Of a stretch of DNA of 64,000 nucleotides, positions 25,768 through 33,338 are shown one piece after another; within the stretch, counting starts at the first letter, position 1; each line of letters opens with the position of its first letter. The position numbers were made by a program, and so were the translations under genes. The DNA comes from Variovorax saccharolyticus (GTDB lineage Bacteria > Pseudomonadota > Gammaproteobacteria > Burkholderiales > Burkholderiaceae_C), in NCBI RefSeq assembly GCF_030316765.1, contig NZ_JASZYT010000006.1, positions 248,001 through 312,000 of the forward strand. The letters run 5' to 3'. The notes beneath the pieces are model-generated. The model ran no database searches. It was not told the origin of the DNA and saw only the letters and a program-made list of their open reading frames with translations.

Positions 25768-27243
25768 TCAGGCCATGAATCCAATGTTCTTCGGGTACTC
25801 GATGCCGTTGAAGTTGCCGCCGAAGTTCTTCAGGTTCGGCAGGATGCCCGGCAGGTCCGCGTCGGGCACGCCGAACCACTTGGCGAGCGTGGCGCCGTAC
25901 TGGTCGACCGAGGTGCTGGGGATCAGCCGGCCCTGCCCCACGTGGCCTTCGTAGCCCGCGAGCTTGGAATCGTTGTCGATGCTCACCACCTGCGGCGTGC
26001 CGTAGATCTTCTTGCCGTTGACCGCGCCGCCGACGACGAAGTGGTGGCCGCCCCAGCCATGGTCGGAGCCGTCGCCGTTGCTGGCCAGCGTGCGGCCGAA
26101 ATCCGAGGCGGTGAAGGCCGTGACCTTGTCGGCCATGCCCTGCGCGACCATCTGCCGATGGAAGGCGGCCAGCGCGTCGCTGAGCTGCTGCATCAGGTTG
26201 ACCTGGTTGGAGATCAGGTTGTCGTGCAGGTCGAAGCCGCCCATCGAGACAAAGAACACCTGCCGCTTGGCGCCCAGCGTGGAGCGGCCGCGGATGATGC
26301 GCGACACCATCTTGAGCTGGTTCGCCAGGCCGGTGTTGAGGCCGGCGAAGGTGTCGGTGGCGAAGGTCGCGGGCGCGATCGCCGCGGTGACCGTGGTCTC
26401 GGCCTCGACCGCGCGCTTGGTGACCTTGTTGTACTCGTTCTCCATCGCGTGGCTGCGGGTCTCCTGGGCCAGCTGGGCCATCGCCGCCTTGACGCTGCTC
26501 GAGCCGAAGGTCGTCGTGTCCTTGATGCTCCGGATGCCGACCGCGCCGCCCGTGCTGACCTGGTATTGCAGCGCCTGGTCGCCCGACAGGAACACCGCGT
26601 TGCCCGCCACCGAGATGCAGGTGAACAGCGAGTTGGTGTTCTGCCGCTGGTCGATCATCAGGTCGCCCACGTTGCCGCCCCAGCCGACCGTCGAGCCCTC
26701 GGGCGAGGACGACTGCCAGGTCGACTGCTGGTCGTTGTGCGAGAACAGCTTGGGCGGCTGCGGATAGAGCTTCTTGTTGCTGTTGTTGTACTGGGCCCGC
26801 GTGAGCGGCACCACCAGCGGCCCGACGTTGAGCTGCACCGCCACCTTGCCTTCGTTGTTGAAGAGGCCGGCGAGCTGCGTCATCGCCGGGTGCAGCGCGT
26901 ACTGGCGGCCGTTCGGCAGCGGCACGCTCGGCACCAGCAGCGTGCCGGCGAGCGCCTCCTTGGCGATCGCGATGCCGCCCGAGGCCTGCGGCAACCGGAT
27001 CTGGCTGTAGGCGTTGTAGCTCGGGTCGTCATAGGTGACGACCGTGTTCGCATAGTCGTTGCCGCCGAACAGGAAGACGCAGACCAGCGCCTTGTAGTCG
27101 TCACCGGGCGCGGCCTGCGCCGCGGCTTCGCCCATCGCCGCGAGATTGAGGGCGAACGGCAGGGCGGTGCCGGCCATGGCGAGCTGGCCCGAGCGGCGCA
27201 GGAAGGCACGGCGCGTGTGCGCGGCGGGGTCGATCAGGTACAT
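25768..27243 (-). CDS. DUF1501 protein with Tat-type signal
   Basis: A 491-aa exported protein. The N-terminus TRRAFLRRSGQLAMAGTALPFALNLAAMG has the twin-arginine layout. The DUF1501 core follows with LVCVFLFGGNDYANTVV near residue 55 and the C-terminal TASDFGRTLASNGDGSDHGWGGHHFVVGG, which resembles the metal-site region of sulfatases and alkaline phosphatases. DUF1501 genes regularly pair with DUF1800 genes, as here (11-base gap). The pair is thought to act in the periplasm, but no reaction is established to my knowledge. Confidence 0.93.
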   Translation of the reverse strand: MYLIDPAAHTRRAFLRRSGQLAMAGTALPFALNLAAMGEAAAQAAPGDDYKALVCVFLFGGNDYANTVVTYDDPSYNAYSQIRLPQASGGIAIAKEALAGTLLVPSVPLPNGRQYALHPAMTQLAGLFNNEGKVAVQLNVGPLVVPLTRAQYNNSNKKLYPQPPKLFSHNDQQSTWQSSSPEGSTVGWGGNVGDLMIDQRQNTNSLFTCISVAGNAVFLSGDQALQYQVSTGGAVGIRSIKDTTTFGSSSVKAAMAQLAQETRSHAMENEYNKVTKRAVEAETTVTAAIAPATFATDTFAGLNTGLANQLKMVSRIIRGRSTLGAKRQVFFVSMGGFDLHDNLISNQVNLMQQLSDALAAFHRQMVAQGMADKVTAFTASDFGRTLASNGDGSDHGWGGHHFVVGGAVNGKKIYGTPQVVSIDNDSKLAGYEGHVGQGRLIPSTSVDQYGATLAKWFGVPDADLPGILPNLKNFGGNFNGIEYPKNIGFMA

Positions 27244-27254
27244 CGCGACGTCCC

Positions 27255-29108
27255 TTATTTCTGGATCAGGTAGGAGGGCGAAGCCATCACCAGCAGCACC
27301 GCGGCATAGACGCGGTTGAGCTTGACGGCGTCGGAGCTCCCGCCGTTCACCGGCGGGTTGGCCAACGCACTGGTGATCAGCGCCTGGGTGGCCGCGGACA
27401 GCTGGTTGCCGGTCAGCAGCAGGTTCAGCCGCTGCACCAGCGCCGCCGGGTCGAGCACCAGCGCCAGCTCGCTCGCGTAGGCCGCGTTGACGTCCCGGCC
27501 GGTGCTCTTGGGCAGCACGTTGCTCTGCAGGAAGTTCAGGTAGCCGCCCACGCTGGTCTCGTTGACCAGCTGGAATTCGGGTGCGACCAGCCTGGAGGCG
27601 GCGAGCGCGGTCGAAGGCGGCACGTAGCCGGGCCGGAAGAAGTTGAACACCGACGGCGAGCGCAGCGGGCTCTGGCCCAGCTGGTCATTGGGCCGGGACA
27701 GGTCGCCGACCTTCCAGTTGCCGCTGGTGGAGCCGGCACCGAAGGTCCGCGCCCATTGCGCCAGGCGCAGCATCGGCTCCCGCAGGCGGCCGAAGTTGGG
27801 GTCCGAGAGCCCGGCCGGGCTGCGCGCCTCGTTGTCGAGCAGCACCGCCGCGAAGACGCTCTTCATGTCGCCGCGCACGCCGCCGCCGTTGTCCGCGAAC
27901 ACATCCGACACGCGCTTCACGTAGGCCGGACTCGGATTGCTGGTGACCAGCCGCTGGATCAGCTGCTTGCAGATGAAGGGGCCGACATTGGGATGGCCGA
28001 AGAGCGTGTCGAGCGCGATCTTCAGCGCCGCCTTGCCTTCGGTGCCGCCCGGCACCGTGGCGCCGAGGAAGCGGGCCTCGAGCGTCGAGTGACGGGACGC
28101 GGTGAGCGCCATCGGCCGCGAGGTCCAGGCGCTGCTCTCGATCGTGCCGGTGCCGCCCGGCGGGGTGAAGGCACCCGGCGTTCCGTTCTTCTCGTCGGCC
28201 CGGATGTCGAGGTCGTAGCCGGTGAAGACGCGCGCCAGGTTGGTCACGTCGTCCTGGCTGTAGCTGTCGAGCGGCACGCCGTCGCTGCCGGTCTTCACGC
28301 TGCCGTCGGCCTCCAGCTGGTAGAGCCCGATGGTCATGAGCTGCATGACCTCGCGTGCATAGTTCTCGTCCGGCTGGCGGCCCTGGGCGTTCTCCTTCTG
28401 GTTGCCCTTGGTGTTGAGGTAGAAGCCCATCGCCGGATTGAGCGACACGTCTTCCAGCAGCTTGCGGAAGTTGGTCGTGACGCCGGCCACCAGCGTGTCC
28501 CAGTACTGGGCCATCATGTGCTCGGCCCAGTTCGAGCCGATGTCGTTGCGCGAGACCACGAAGATCTCGGTGAACACCAGCGCCATGCGCTTGCGAAAGC
28601 CGTCGGGCGAGGTCATGAGCTGGTTCCAGATCATGTCGTCGCTGTTGACCGTGTTGTAGGGCTTGCTCAGGATCCAGTCGCGCCCGCCCTGCTCGGCCGG
28701 GCGGTCGACCTGCTCGCCGAGCCAGGGCAGGTAGCCCTTGCTGCGAACGGCCGCGATGTCCGCTTCCGAGGCCGAGAACTGCGACTGCAGCAGGAAGCGC
28801 GCGGCCTCGTCGTCGGTCTTGGCCTGCGTGTAGACGTAGGTCTGCGCGGTCGGCGTGTTGGCCAGCGCGGTCAGCGAGCCGGCCTGTACCGTGCTCGAGC
28901 CGCCGAGCCCGGCCAGGCTCATGCCTGCGCCGCCGCTGCCGCCGCCGCCCCCGCCGCAAGCCGCCAGCGCGGCGGCCGATGCCGCCAGGGCCGCAGCCAG
29001 CGCGAACGGAGGGGACGCCTCCCCGCCGGGTGGCGCTGCCGCGATTTCGCGCGCGCGCAATGCCTCGTCGGCCGCTTCGGCGCGGCCGGTTGCGATGTCT
29101 TCCACCAT
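27255..29108 (-). CDS. DUF1800 protein, putative lipoprotein
   Basis: A 617-aa protein with DUF1800 motifs: ARFLLQSQFSASEADIAAV near the start of the domain, KRMALVFTEIFVVSR, and NYAREVMQLMTIGLYQLE around the middle. A hydrophobic, lipobox-like segment ending LAACGGGG is preceded by about 35 non-signal-like residues, an unusually long leader, so either a later start is used or the segment works as a late signal. A GTG at 29120 is an alternative start just before the ATG. Operon partner: the DUF1501 gene 11 bases downstream. The function is unknown. Confidence 0.9.
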   Translation of the reverse strand: MVEDIATGRAEAADEALRAREIAAAPPGGEASPPFALAAALAASAAALAACGGGGGGSGGAGMSLAGLGGSSTVQAGSLTALANTPTAQTYVYTQAKTDDEAARFLLQSQFSASEADIAAVRSKGYLPWLGEQVDRPAEQGGRDWILSKPYNTVNSDDMIWNQLMTSPDGFRKRMALVFTEIFVVSRNDIGSNWAEHMMAQYWDTLVAGVTTNFRKLLEDVSLNPAMGFYLNTKGNQKENAQGRQPDENYAREVMQLMTIGLYQLEADGSVKTGSDGVPLDSYSQDDVTNLARVFTGYDLDIRADEKNGTPGAFTPPGGTGTIESSAWTSRPMALTASRHSTLEARFLGATVPGGTEGKAALKIALDTLFGHPNVGPFICKQLIQRLVTSNPSPAYVKRVSDVFADNGGGVRGDMKSVFAAVLLDNEARSPAGLSDPNFGRLREPMLRLAQWARTFGAGSTSGNWKVGDLSRPNDQLGQSPLRSPSVFNFFRPGYVPPSTALAASRLVAPEFQLVNETSVGGYLNFLQSNVLPKSTGRDVNAAYASELALVLDPAALVQRLNLLLTGNQLSAATQALITSALANPPVNGGSSDAVKLNRVYAAVLLVMASPSYLIQK

Positions 29109-29287
29109 GGGACTCCTCACTCCACGACGCGGACGCGCCGTTCCTGATGAGGCAAATGGCGTGCCCGCGCTTTGGCGTGGGCCCGAAGACCTTAAGAGAA
29201 ACGTTTAGTACGACAATTGTGAGGAAATGTGACTTTTTTCGTCACATCGAGGCCACGAAGCGCTTGCAAACTGACGCGGAGTGTCTT
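29109..29287. promoter_or_regulatory. Intergenic region pyrF - DUF1800 with a short perfect hairpin
   Basis: This 179-base region is AT-richer than its flanks. It contains a perfect inverted repeat ATGTGAC (29227-29233), seven-base loop, GTCACAT (29241-29247). On the minus strand it lies downstream of pyrF, but it lacks a following T-run, so it is a weak terminator candidate. The DUF1800/DUF1501 promoter should also be here; I could not assign -35 and -10 elements. Confidence 0.4.
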
Positions 29288-30112
29288 TCAGGGCCTGGCG
29301 GCCTGAAGCGCGTCGCGGGTGCGGATGGCCTCGCGCCGGGCGGCCTCGGCGAAGTCCTCGCCGGCCGAGGCATAGCAGATGGCGCGTGACGAATTGACGA
29401 TGATCGGCGCGTCCGGGCGCCAGCCGGCGCGGACGGTGGCAACCGCATCGCCGCCCTGGGCGCCGACACCGGGAATCAGCAGCGGCACCGTGGGCGCCAG
29501 GGTGCGCACGCGTTCGATCTCGGCCGGGTAGGTGGCGCCGACCACCAGTCCCAGCTGGCCGTTGAGGTTCCAGGGCCCCTGGGCCAGCTTGGCGACATGC
29601 TCGTACAGGAAGGGCTCGCCCTCGATGCCGGCCAGGCGCTGGCCCTGCAGGTCGGCGCCGCCTGGATTGCTGGTCCGGCACAGCAGGAAGGCGCCCTTGC
29701 CCTGGTGCCGCAGATAGGGTTCGACCGAATCGAAGCCCATGAACGGCGACAGGGTGACGGCATCGGCGCCGTAGCGCTCGAAGGCCTCGCGGGCGTATTG
29801 CTCGGCGGTCGAGCCGATATCGCCGCGCTTGGCGTCCAGGATGGTGGGCACGTGCGGCGCGTTGCGGCGCATGTGTTCCATGAGCTGCTCGAGCTGGTCT
29901 TCGGCGCGGTGGGCTGCGAAGTAGGCGATCTGCGGCTTGAAGGCGATCGCCAGGTCGGCCGTGGCGTCGACGATGCGGGCGCAGAAATCGTAGATCCTGC
30001 TGGCGTCGCCCTTGAGCGAAGCGGGGAATTTGGTCGGCTCGGGATCGAGGCCGACACACAGCAGCGAGCCGTTTTGGCGCTCGGCGGCGCGCAGCTTGTC
30101 CAGGAAGGTCAT
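29288..30112 (-). CDS. pyrF: Orotidine 5'-phosphate decarboxylase
   Basis: A 274-aa enzyme that decarboxylates OMP to UMP, the last step of UMP synthesis. It belongs to the longer (type 2) bacterial PyrF group. The signature LDAKRGDIGSTAEQYA is at about residues 90-106, with LLCVGLDPEP at the N-terminus, TLSPFMGFDSVEPY, LLIPGVGAQGGD near residue 225 and IVNSSRAICYA at the C-terminal phosphate site. The 26-base gap to the upstream uracil-DNA glycosylase-like gene on the same strand suggests co-transcription. Confidence 0.97.
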   Translation of the reverse strand: MTFLDKLRAAERQNGSLLCVGLDPEPTKFPASLKGDASRIYDFCARIVDATADLAIAFKPQIAYFAAHRAEDQLEQLMEHMRRNAPHVPTILDAKRGDIGSTAEQYAREAFERYGADAVTLSPFMGFDSVEPYLRHQGKGAFLLCRTSNPGGADLQGQRLAGIEGEPFLYEHVAKLAQGPWNLNGQLGLVVGATYPAEIERVRTLAPTVPLLIPGVGAQGGDAVATVRAGWRPDAPIIVNSSRAICYASAGEDFAEAARREAIRTRDALQAARP

Positions 30113-30138
30113 GGGCCGAATTTTAGGCGGCCGGCCGC

Positions 30139-30888
30139 TCACACTTGCGTTGCGGCCAGGCAGAGGTCGGCCCAGGCCCGGCCCTTGTCGGCCGGGTTGC
30201 GCAGCAGGTAGGCCGGGTGGTAGCTGGCGACCAACGGCAACGGCGGCAGCCCCGGGCGCTGCAACTGCACCACGCGGCCGCGCAGCCGGCCGAGCGGATC
30301 TGCGCTCTGCATCAGGCTCTGGGCGGCCAGCGGGCCCATGGCGAGGATCACGCGCGGCGCCAGCGGAGCGATGCCGTCCGCCAGAGCCTCGTCGATCGGG
30401 CGCGGGCTGTCCGGCTGGCCCGAGGCAACGCCGCGGTGCGTGCGCATCAGGTGCACCGGCGCTGCGCCGCCATGCAACTGCAGCGCATTCAGCATGGCGT
30501 GCAGCAGCCTGCCGGCCTCGCCCTCGAACGGCTCCCCATGCCGGCCGTCGAGTTCGGGCGGCATGTCGGCCACGATCAGCCAGCCGGCCTGCGACGCCGC
30601 CGGGTCGCCGCAGAGGCGTCGCGGCGCCTCGGCCAGCACGGCGGCCCCTTGCAAGGTCGCGGCGGTCGCCCGATGCACGGGCGGCGCGGGCGCTGCGACC
30701 GCCGGTGCCGCGATCGGACGCGTGGCGGCGGGCGGTTCGGGCGCGACGGCCTCGGCAGCTTCGGGCCGGGCCGCGGGGGGCTCCGTCACCGGTTCCGGCT
30801 CGGACTGGCGCCACCAGGGGAGTTTGATGCCCATCTCGTCGAGCATGGCGCGCTGGCGCGCGTCCAGCTTCATTCCCTCGGTCGTCAT
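30139..30888 (-). CDS. Uracil-DNA glycosylase family 4-like protein, apparently degenerate
   Basis: A 249-aa protein. The C-terminal half fits the UDG fold: VILAMGPLAAQSLM and the motif ASYHPAYLLRNPADKGRAW of family 4. The N-terminal half is eroded: the GEAPG-type catalytic loop reads VADMPPELDGRHGEPF, and only one Cys (RLCGDP) remains where four would hold a 4Fe-4S cluster. Residues about 35-80 are a Pro/Ala/Glu linker. It may be non-catalytic or have changed function. Its ATG overlaps the stop of rimI (ATGA); an ATG at 30903 is an alternative. Confidence 0.8.
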   Translation of the reverse strand: MTTEGMKLDARQRAMLDEMGIKLPWWRQSEPEPVTEPPAARPEAAEAVAPEPPAATRPIAAPAVAAPAPPVHRATAATLQGAAVLAEAPRRLCGDPAASQAGWLIVADMPPELDGRHGEPFEGEAGRLLHAMLNALQLHGGAAPVHLMRTHRGVASGQPDSPRPIDEALADGIAPLAPRVILAMGPLAAQSLMQSADPLGRLRGRVVQLQRPGLPPLPLVASYHPAYLLRNPADKGRAWADLCLAATQV

Positions 30889-31481
30889 TTCAATGCGCCC
30901 CATGCACTTGGTGATTCGTTCAGACGCAGGCTCATCACGACCGCATCCTCGCGGGCGCCGCCTTCCGCGGGGTAGTAGCCCTTGCGGATGCCGACGCGCC
31001 GGAAGCCGTTGCGCTCGTAGACCGCCAGGGCGCGCAGGTTGCTGGCCCGCACTTCGAGCCAGAGCCACTGCGCATTCTGGCCGCGCGACCAGCCTGCCAG
31101 CGCCTCCAGCATCAGCGGCGCCCAGCCCTGGCCATGGAAGGCCGGCGCCACCGTGATGTTGAGCAGATGCACCTCGTCCACGCCCTTCATGGCGACGAAA
31201 TAACCGATCAGCGTCTCGCCGCTCTCGCGCGTCTCGCGCAAGGTGACCCGGTTCCAGAGCGCCCGCGCGCCCCGCGGCGCATCGGCGGCGGCCGGCCCGC
31301 TGTCGGGCGCGGGAGCCACCAGGCACTGGCAGTGATAGCCGGCGGCCAGCGAATCGGTGAAATTCGCCGGCGTCCAGGGATGGGTGAAGGCGCTGCGTTC
31401 GATCGCGCAGACGGCGGGCACCCGCTCGATCGTCATCGGCTCGAGCCGCGCCTCGCGCGGCTGCTGCATCACGGCGCTCAT
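30885..31481 (-). CDS. rimI: Ribosomal protein S18-alanine N-acetyltransferase
   Basis: A 198-aa GNAT acetyltransferase, longer than E. coli RimI (148 aa) because of an insertion at about residues 54-82. Acetyl-CoA-binding motif A is HLLNITVAPAFHGQGWAPLML, followed by WLWLEVRASNLRALAVYERNGFRRVGIRKGYY, which is strongly RimI-like. It stands downstream of tsaB, its usual partner, separated by a copy of repeat R3 that ends five bases before the ATG at 31481. The frame is open through the repeat, so a longer N-terminus would be an annotation artefact. Confidence 0.92.
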   Translation of the reverse strand: MSAVMQQPREARLEPMTIERVPAVCAIERSAFTHPWTPANFTDSLAAGYHCQCLVAPAPDSGPAAADAPRGARALWNRVTLRETRESGETLIGYFVAMKGVDEVHLLNITVAPAFHGQGWAPLMLEALAGWSRGQNAQWLWLEVRASNLRALAVYERNGFRRVGIRKGYYPAEGGAREDAVVMSLRLNESPSAWGALK

Positions 31482-31485
31482 GCAA

Positions 31486-31558
31486 GCCCCCACGCTCGGC
31501 ACTGCGTGTCCTCGCTGCCCCCCGAGGGGGCGCGAGCTTGCTTGGGGCGGCCCGGCGC
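31486..31558. repeat. Dispersed repeat R3, copy a (73-bp core)
   Basis: These 73 bases are identical to 54351-54423. The core hairpin is CCCCC-CGA-GGGGG. The copy lies between tsaB and rimI, five bases before the rimI start. It is flanked by a nine-base direct repeat GCGCTCATG at 31474-31482 and 31593-31601, and a partial second unit (GCCCCCTCGTTCGGCACTGCG is similar to the core's end) begins at 31569. Read on the minus strand, the element delivers a GGGGGC just upstream of the start codon. Confidence 0.9.
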
Positions 31559-31596
31559 TGCGCTCCGGAGCCCCCTCGTTCGGCACTGCGCTGCGC

Positions 31597-32274
31597 TCAT
31601 GACAGCCCTTTCAGCGCCGCGCGCTCCTCGGTGGTCTGCGCCACCTTGTCGCGCACGTAGAGCGGCCAGGCTTCGGCGGGAGCGACCGTGCGCTGCGCCG
31701 CCAGCAGCGCCGGCGCCAGGCGCAGCATCGCGCCGGCGGTGGGCAGCACCTCGTGGCGCGCCGCGGCCCGCGGCAGCCGGTCGCCGTAGGCGGCGAAGGC
31801 ATTGCCGGCCAGCGCCCAGCCGTCCGGGACCACGACGCCCTCGGGCGCCAGCAGCTCGGCTTCGCTGGCGCTGATCTCGACCCCGAAGTCGTAGCCGGCT
31901 GCATAGACCTGGTCCATGCGCGCATCGAGGACCGCCACCACGCGCGTGCTGCCGAAGCGATGACGGGCTTCCTCGGCCACGGCCTGCAAGGTGTCGATCG
32001 GCAGCAGCCGGACGCCGGCCCCGAACCCGAGGCCCTGCGCCACCGAGCAGGCGGTGCGCAGGCCGGTGAAGGAACCAGGGCCGCGGCCGAAAGCGATGGC
32101 GTCGAGTTCGCCCAACGTCAGTCCGGCGGCAGCCAGCAGTTGCTGGATCAGCGGAATCAGGCTCGCCGACGACTGCGCGCCGCCCGCGCCGCTGTGCTCG
32201 AGCAGCAGTTCACCGTGAAGCACCGCGATCGACAGCGCCTCGGTGCTGGTGTCGAACGCCAGCAGCCTAGCCAT
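31597..32274 (-). CDS. tsaB: tRNA threonylcarbamoyladenosine biosynthesis protein TsaB
   Basis: A 225-aa member of the ASKHA fold that forms the TsaB-TsaD-TsaE complex for t6A37 modification of tRNA. The N-terminal LLAFDTSTEALSIAVL phosphate-binding strand, the IAFGRGPGSFTGLRTACSVAQGL signature at about residues 58-80 and VAVLDARMDQVYAA are diagnostic. The first eight bases overlap the 3' end of the upstream EamA gene. The Sua5-type synthase that makes its threonylcarbamoyl-AMP substrate is encoded at 36545 in this window. Confidence 0.96.
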   Translation of the reverse strand: MARLLAFDTSTEALSIAVLHGELLLEHSGAGGAQSSASLIPLIQQLLAAAGLTLGELDAIAFGRGPGSFTGLRTACSVAQGLGFGAGVRLLPIDTLQAVAEEARHRFGSTRVVAVLDARMDQVYAAGYDFGVEISASEAELLAPEGVVVPDGWALAGNAFAAYGDRLPRAAARHEVLPTAGAMLRLAPALLAAQRTVAPAEAWPLYVRDKVAQTTEERAALKGLS

Positions 32275-33283
32275 CGATGCGCCCTCCCGGCGTGCCCGCC
32301 ACCGCGACCGCCGGGACCGGCCGACCGCCGGCAGCGCCGCTGCGCTGGACGCCGAACAGGATCCCCGCCGTCACCAGGAGCACGCCCGCGACCAGGTTCC
32401 AGTAGAGCGGCTCGCCCAGGAAAGCCACCGCCCCGAGTGCCGACAGGCCAGGCACCAGCGCCGTGATCATGGTGGACCGCACCGGGCCGAAGTACTGGAT
32501 CATCAGCGTGAAGGCGATGCCCGAGATCACCACCGAGCCGACGCCCTGGAACAGCATCTGGAACAGGATTTCGCCTGCCGGCGCGCTGGCCAGCCGGCTC
32601 GTGACCAGGCCGGCCGCGGCCAGCAGCGCATAGGCGGGTACGAAGGTGACGAAGGCGAACACGGTGATGGCGATGGTGGCCCGCACGGCCTCGAGCCCGT
32701 GGCGGCGGACGACGATGCTATAGCAGGCCCAGCTGAAGGCGGCGCCCATGAACAGCAGGTCGCCCTTCCAGACGGCGCCGCCGTCCAGCGCATGCAGGAG
32801 GCTGGCGCCGCCGACGAACAGGTCGCCGAGGACGATCAGCGCCAGCCCGAGCGCGCGCAGCGGCGTGATGCGGTCGCGCAGCACCAGCGCGGCCAGCAGG
32901 GTGGTCCACAACGGCAGGCTGCCCGGCATCAGCACCGCGGCGTGGCTGGCCGGCGCGAAGAAGAAGCCGGTATAGGCCAGCAGGGCGTAGGCGAGGCCGC
33001 CGAAGACCCCCGCCAAGGCCGTCAGGCGCAGCGGCAGCGGCGAGAGGCCGAAGAAGGAGCCGGCGGCCGATCCTTCGGCGCGCGCCCGCGTCACCAGCCA
33101 GGCACCCCAGGGCAGCAGCACCAGTGCGGCGCCGCAGATGCGGGCGAAGGCGATATCGAACGGCGCCAGCGAGCGCCCCGCGGACGCGCGCGCGATCACG
33201 ATGAACGCGGTCCAGACCCCGACCGTGACGACGGCCGCGCCGATGCCGATCGTGCGGGCTGAGAAACGGGGGGCTGCGGGCAT
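32267..33283 (-). CDS. EamA/DMT-family transporter
   Basis: A 338-aa inner-membrane protein with about ten hydrophobic helices in two EamA halves (roughly residues 12-150 and 170-310). GVWTAFIVIARASAG opens the first and GAAFSWACYSIVVRRHG the second; LGEPLYWNLVAGVLLVTAGI is the conserved end. Such proteins export or import metabolites by an antiport or uniport mechanism; the substrate cannot be deduced. The C-terminal 25 residues are Gly/Pro-rich and unstructured. The ATG at 33283 was chosen as the first Met before helix 1. It overlaps tsaB by eight bases. Confidence 0.9.
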   Translation of the reverse strand: MPAAPRFSARTIGIGAAVVTVGVWTAFIVIARASAGRSLAPFDIAFARICGAALVLLPWGAWLVTRARAEGSAAGSFFGLSPLPLRLTALAGVFGGLAYALLAYTGFFFAPASHAAVLMPGSLPLWTTLLAALVLRDRITPLRALGLALIVLGDLFVGGASLLHALDGGAVWKGDLLFMGAAFSWACYSIVVRRHGLEAVRATIAITVFAFVTFVPAYALLAAAGLVTSRLASAPAGEILFQMLFQGVGSVVISGIAFTLMIQYFGPVRSTMITALVPGLSALGAVAFLGEPLYWNLVAGVLLVTAGILFGVQRSGAAGGRPVPAVAVAGTPGGRIDG

Positions 33284-33338
33284 CGGGAGATTATCGACGC
33301 CCCCCGGGGCCGGGACCCGGGGCCGGGATAATCCCGCG

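Noticed and set aside
29227..29247. TGTGAC...GTCACA palindrome as a Crp operator
   Set aside because: The half-sites TGTGA and TCACA are nine bases apart; Crp needs six. A weak hairpin is a better description.
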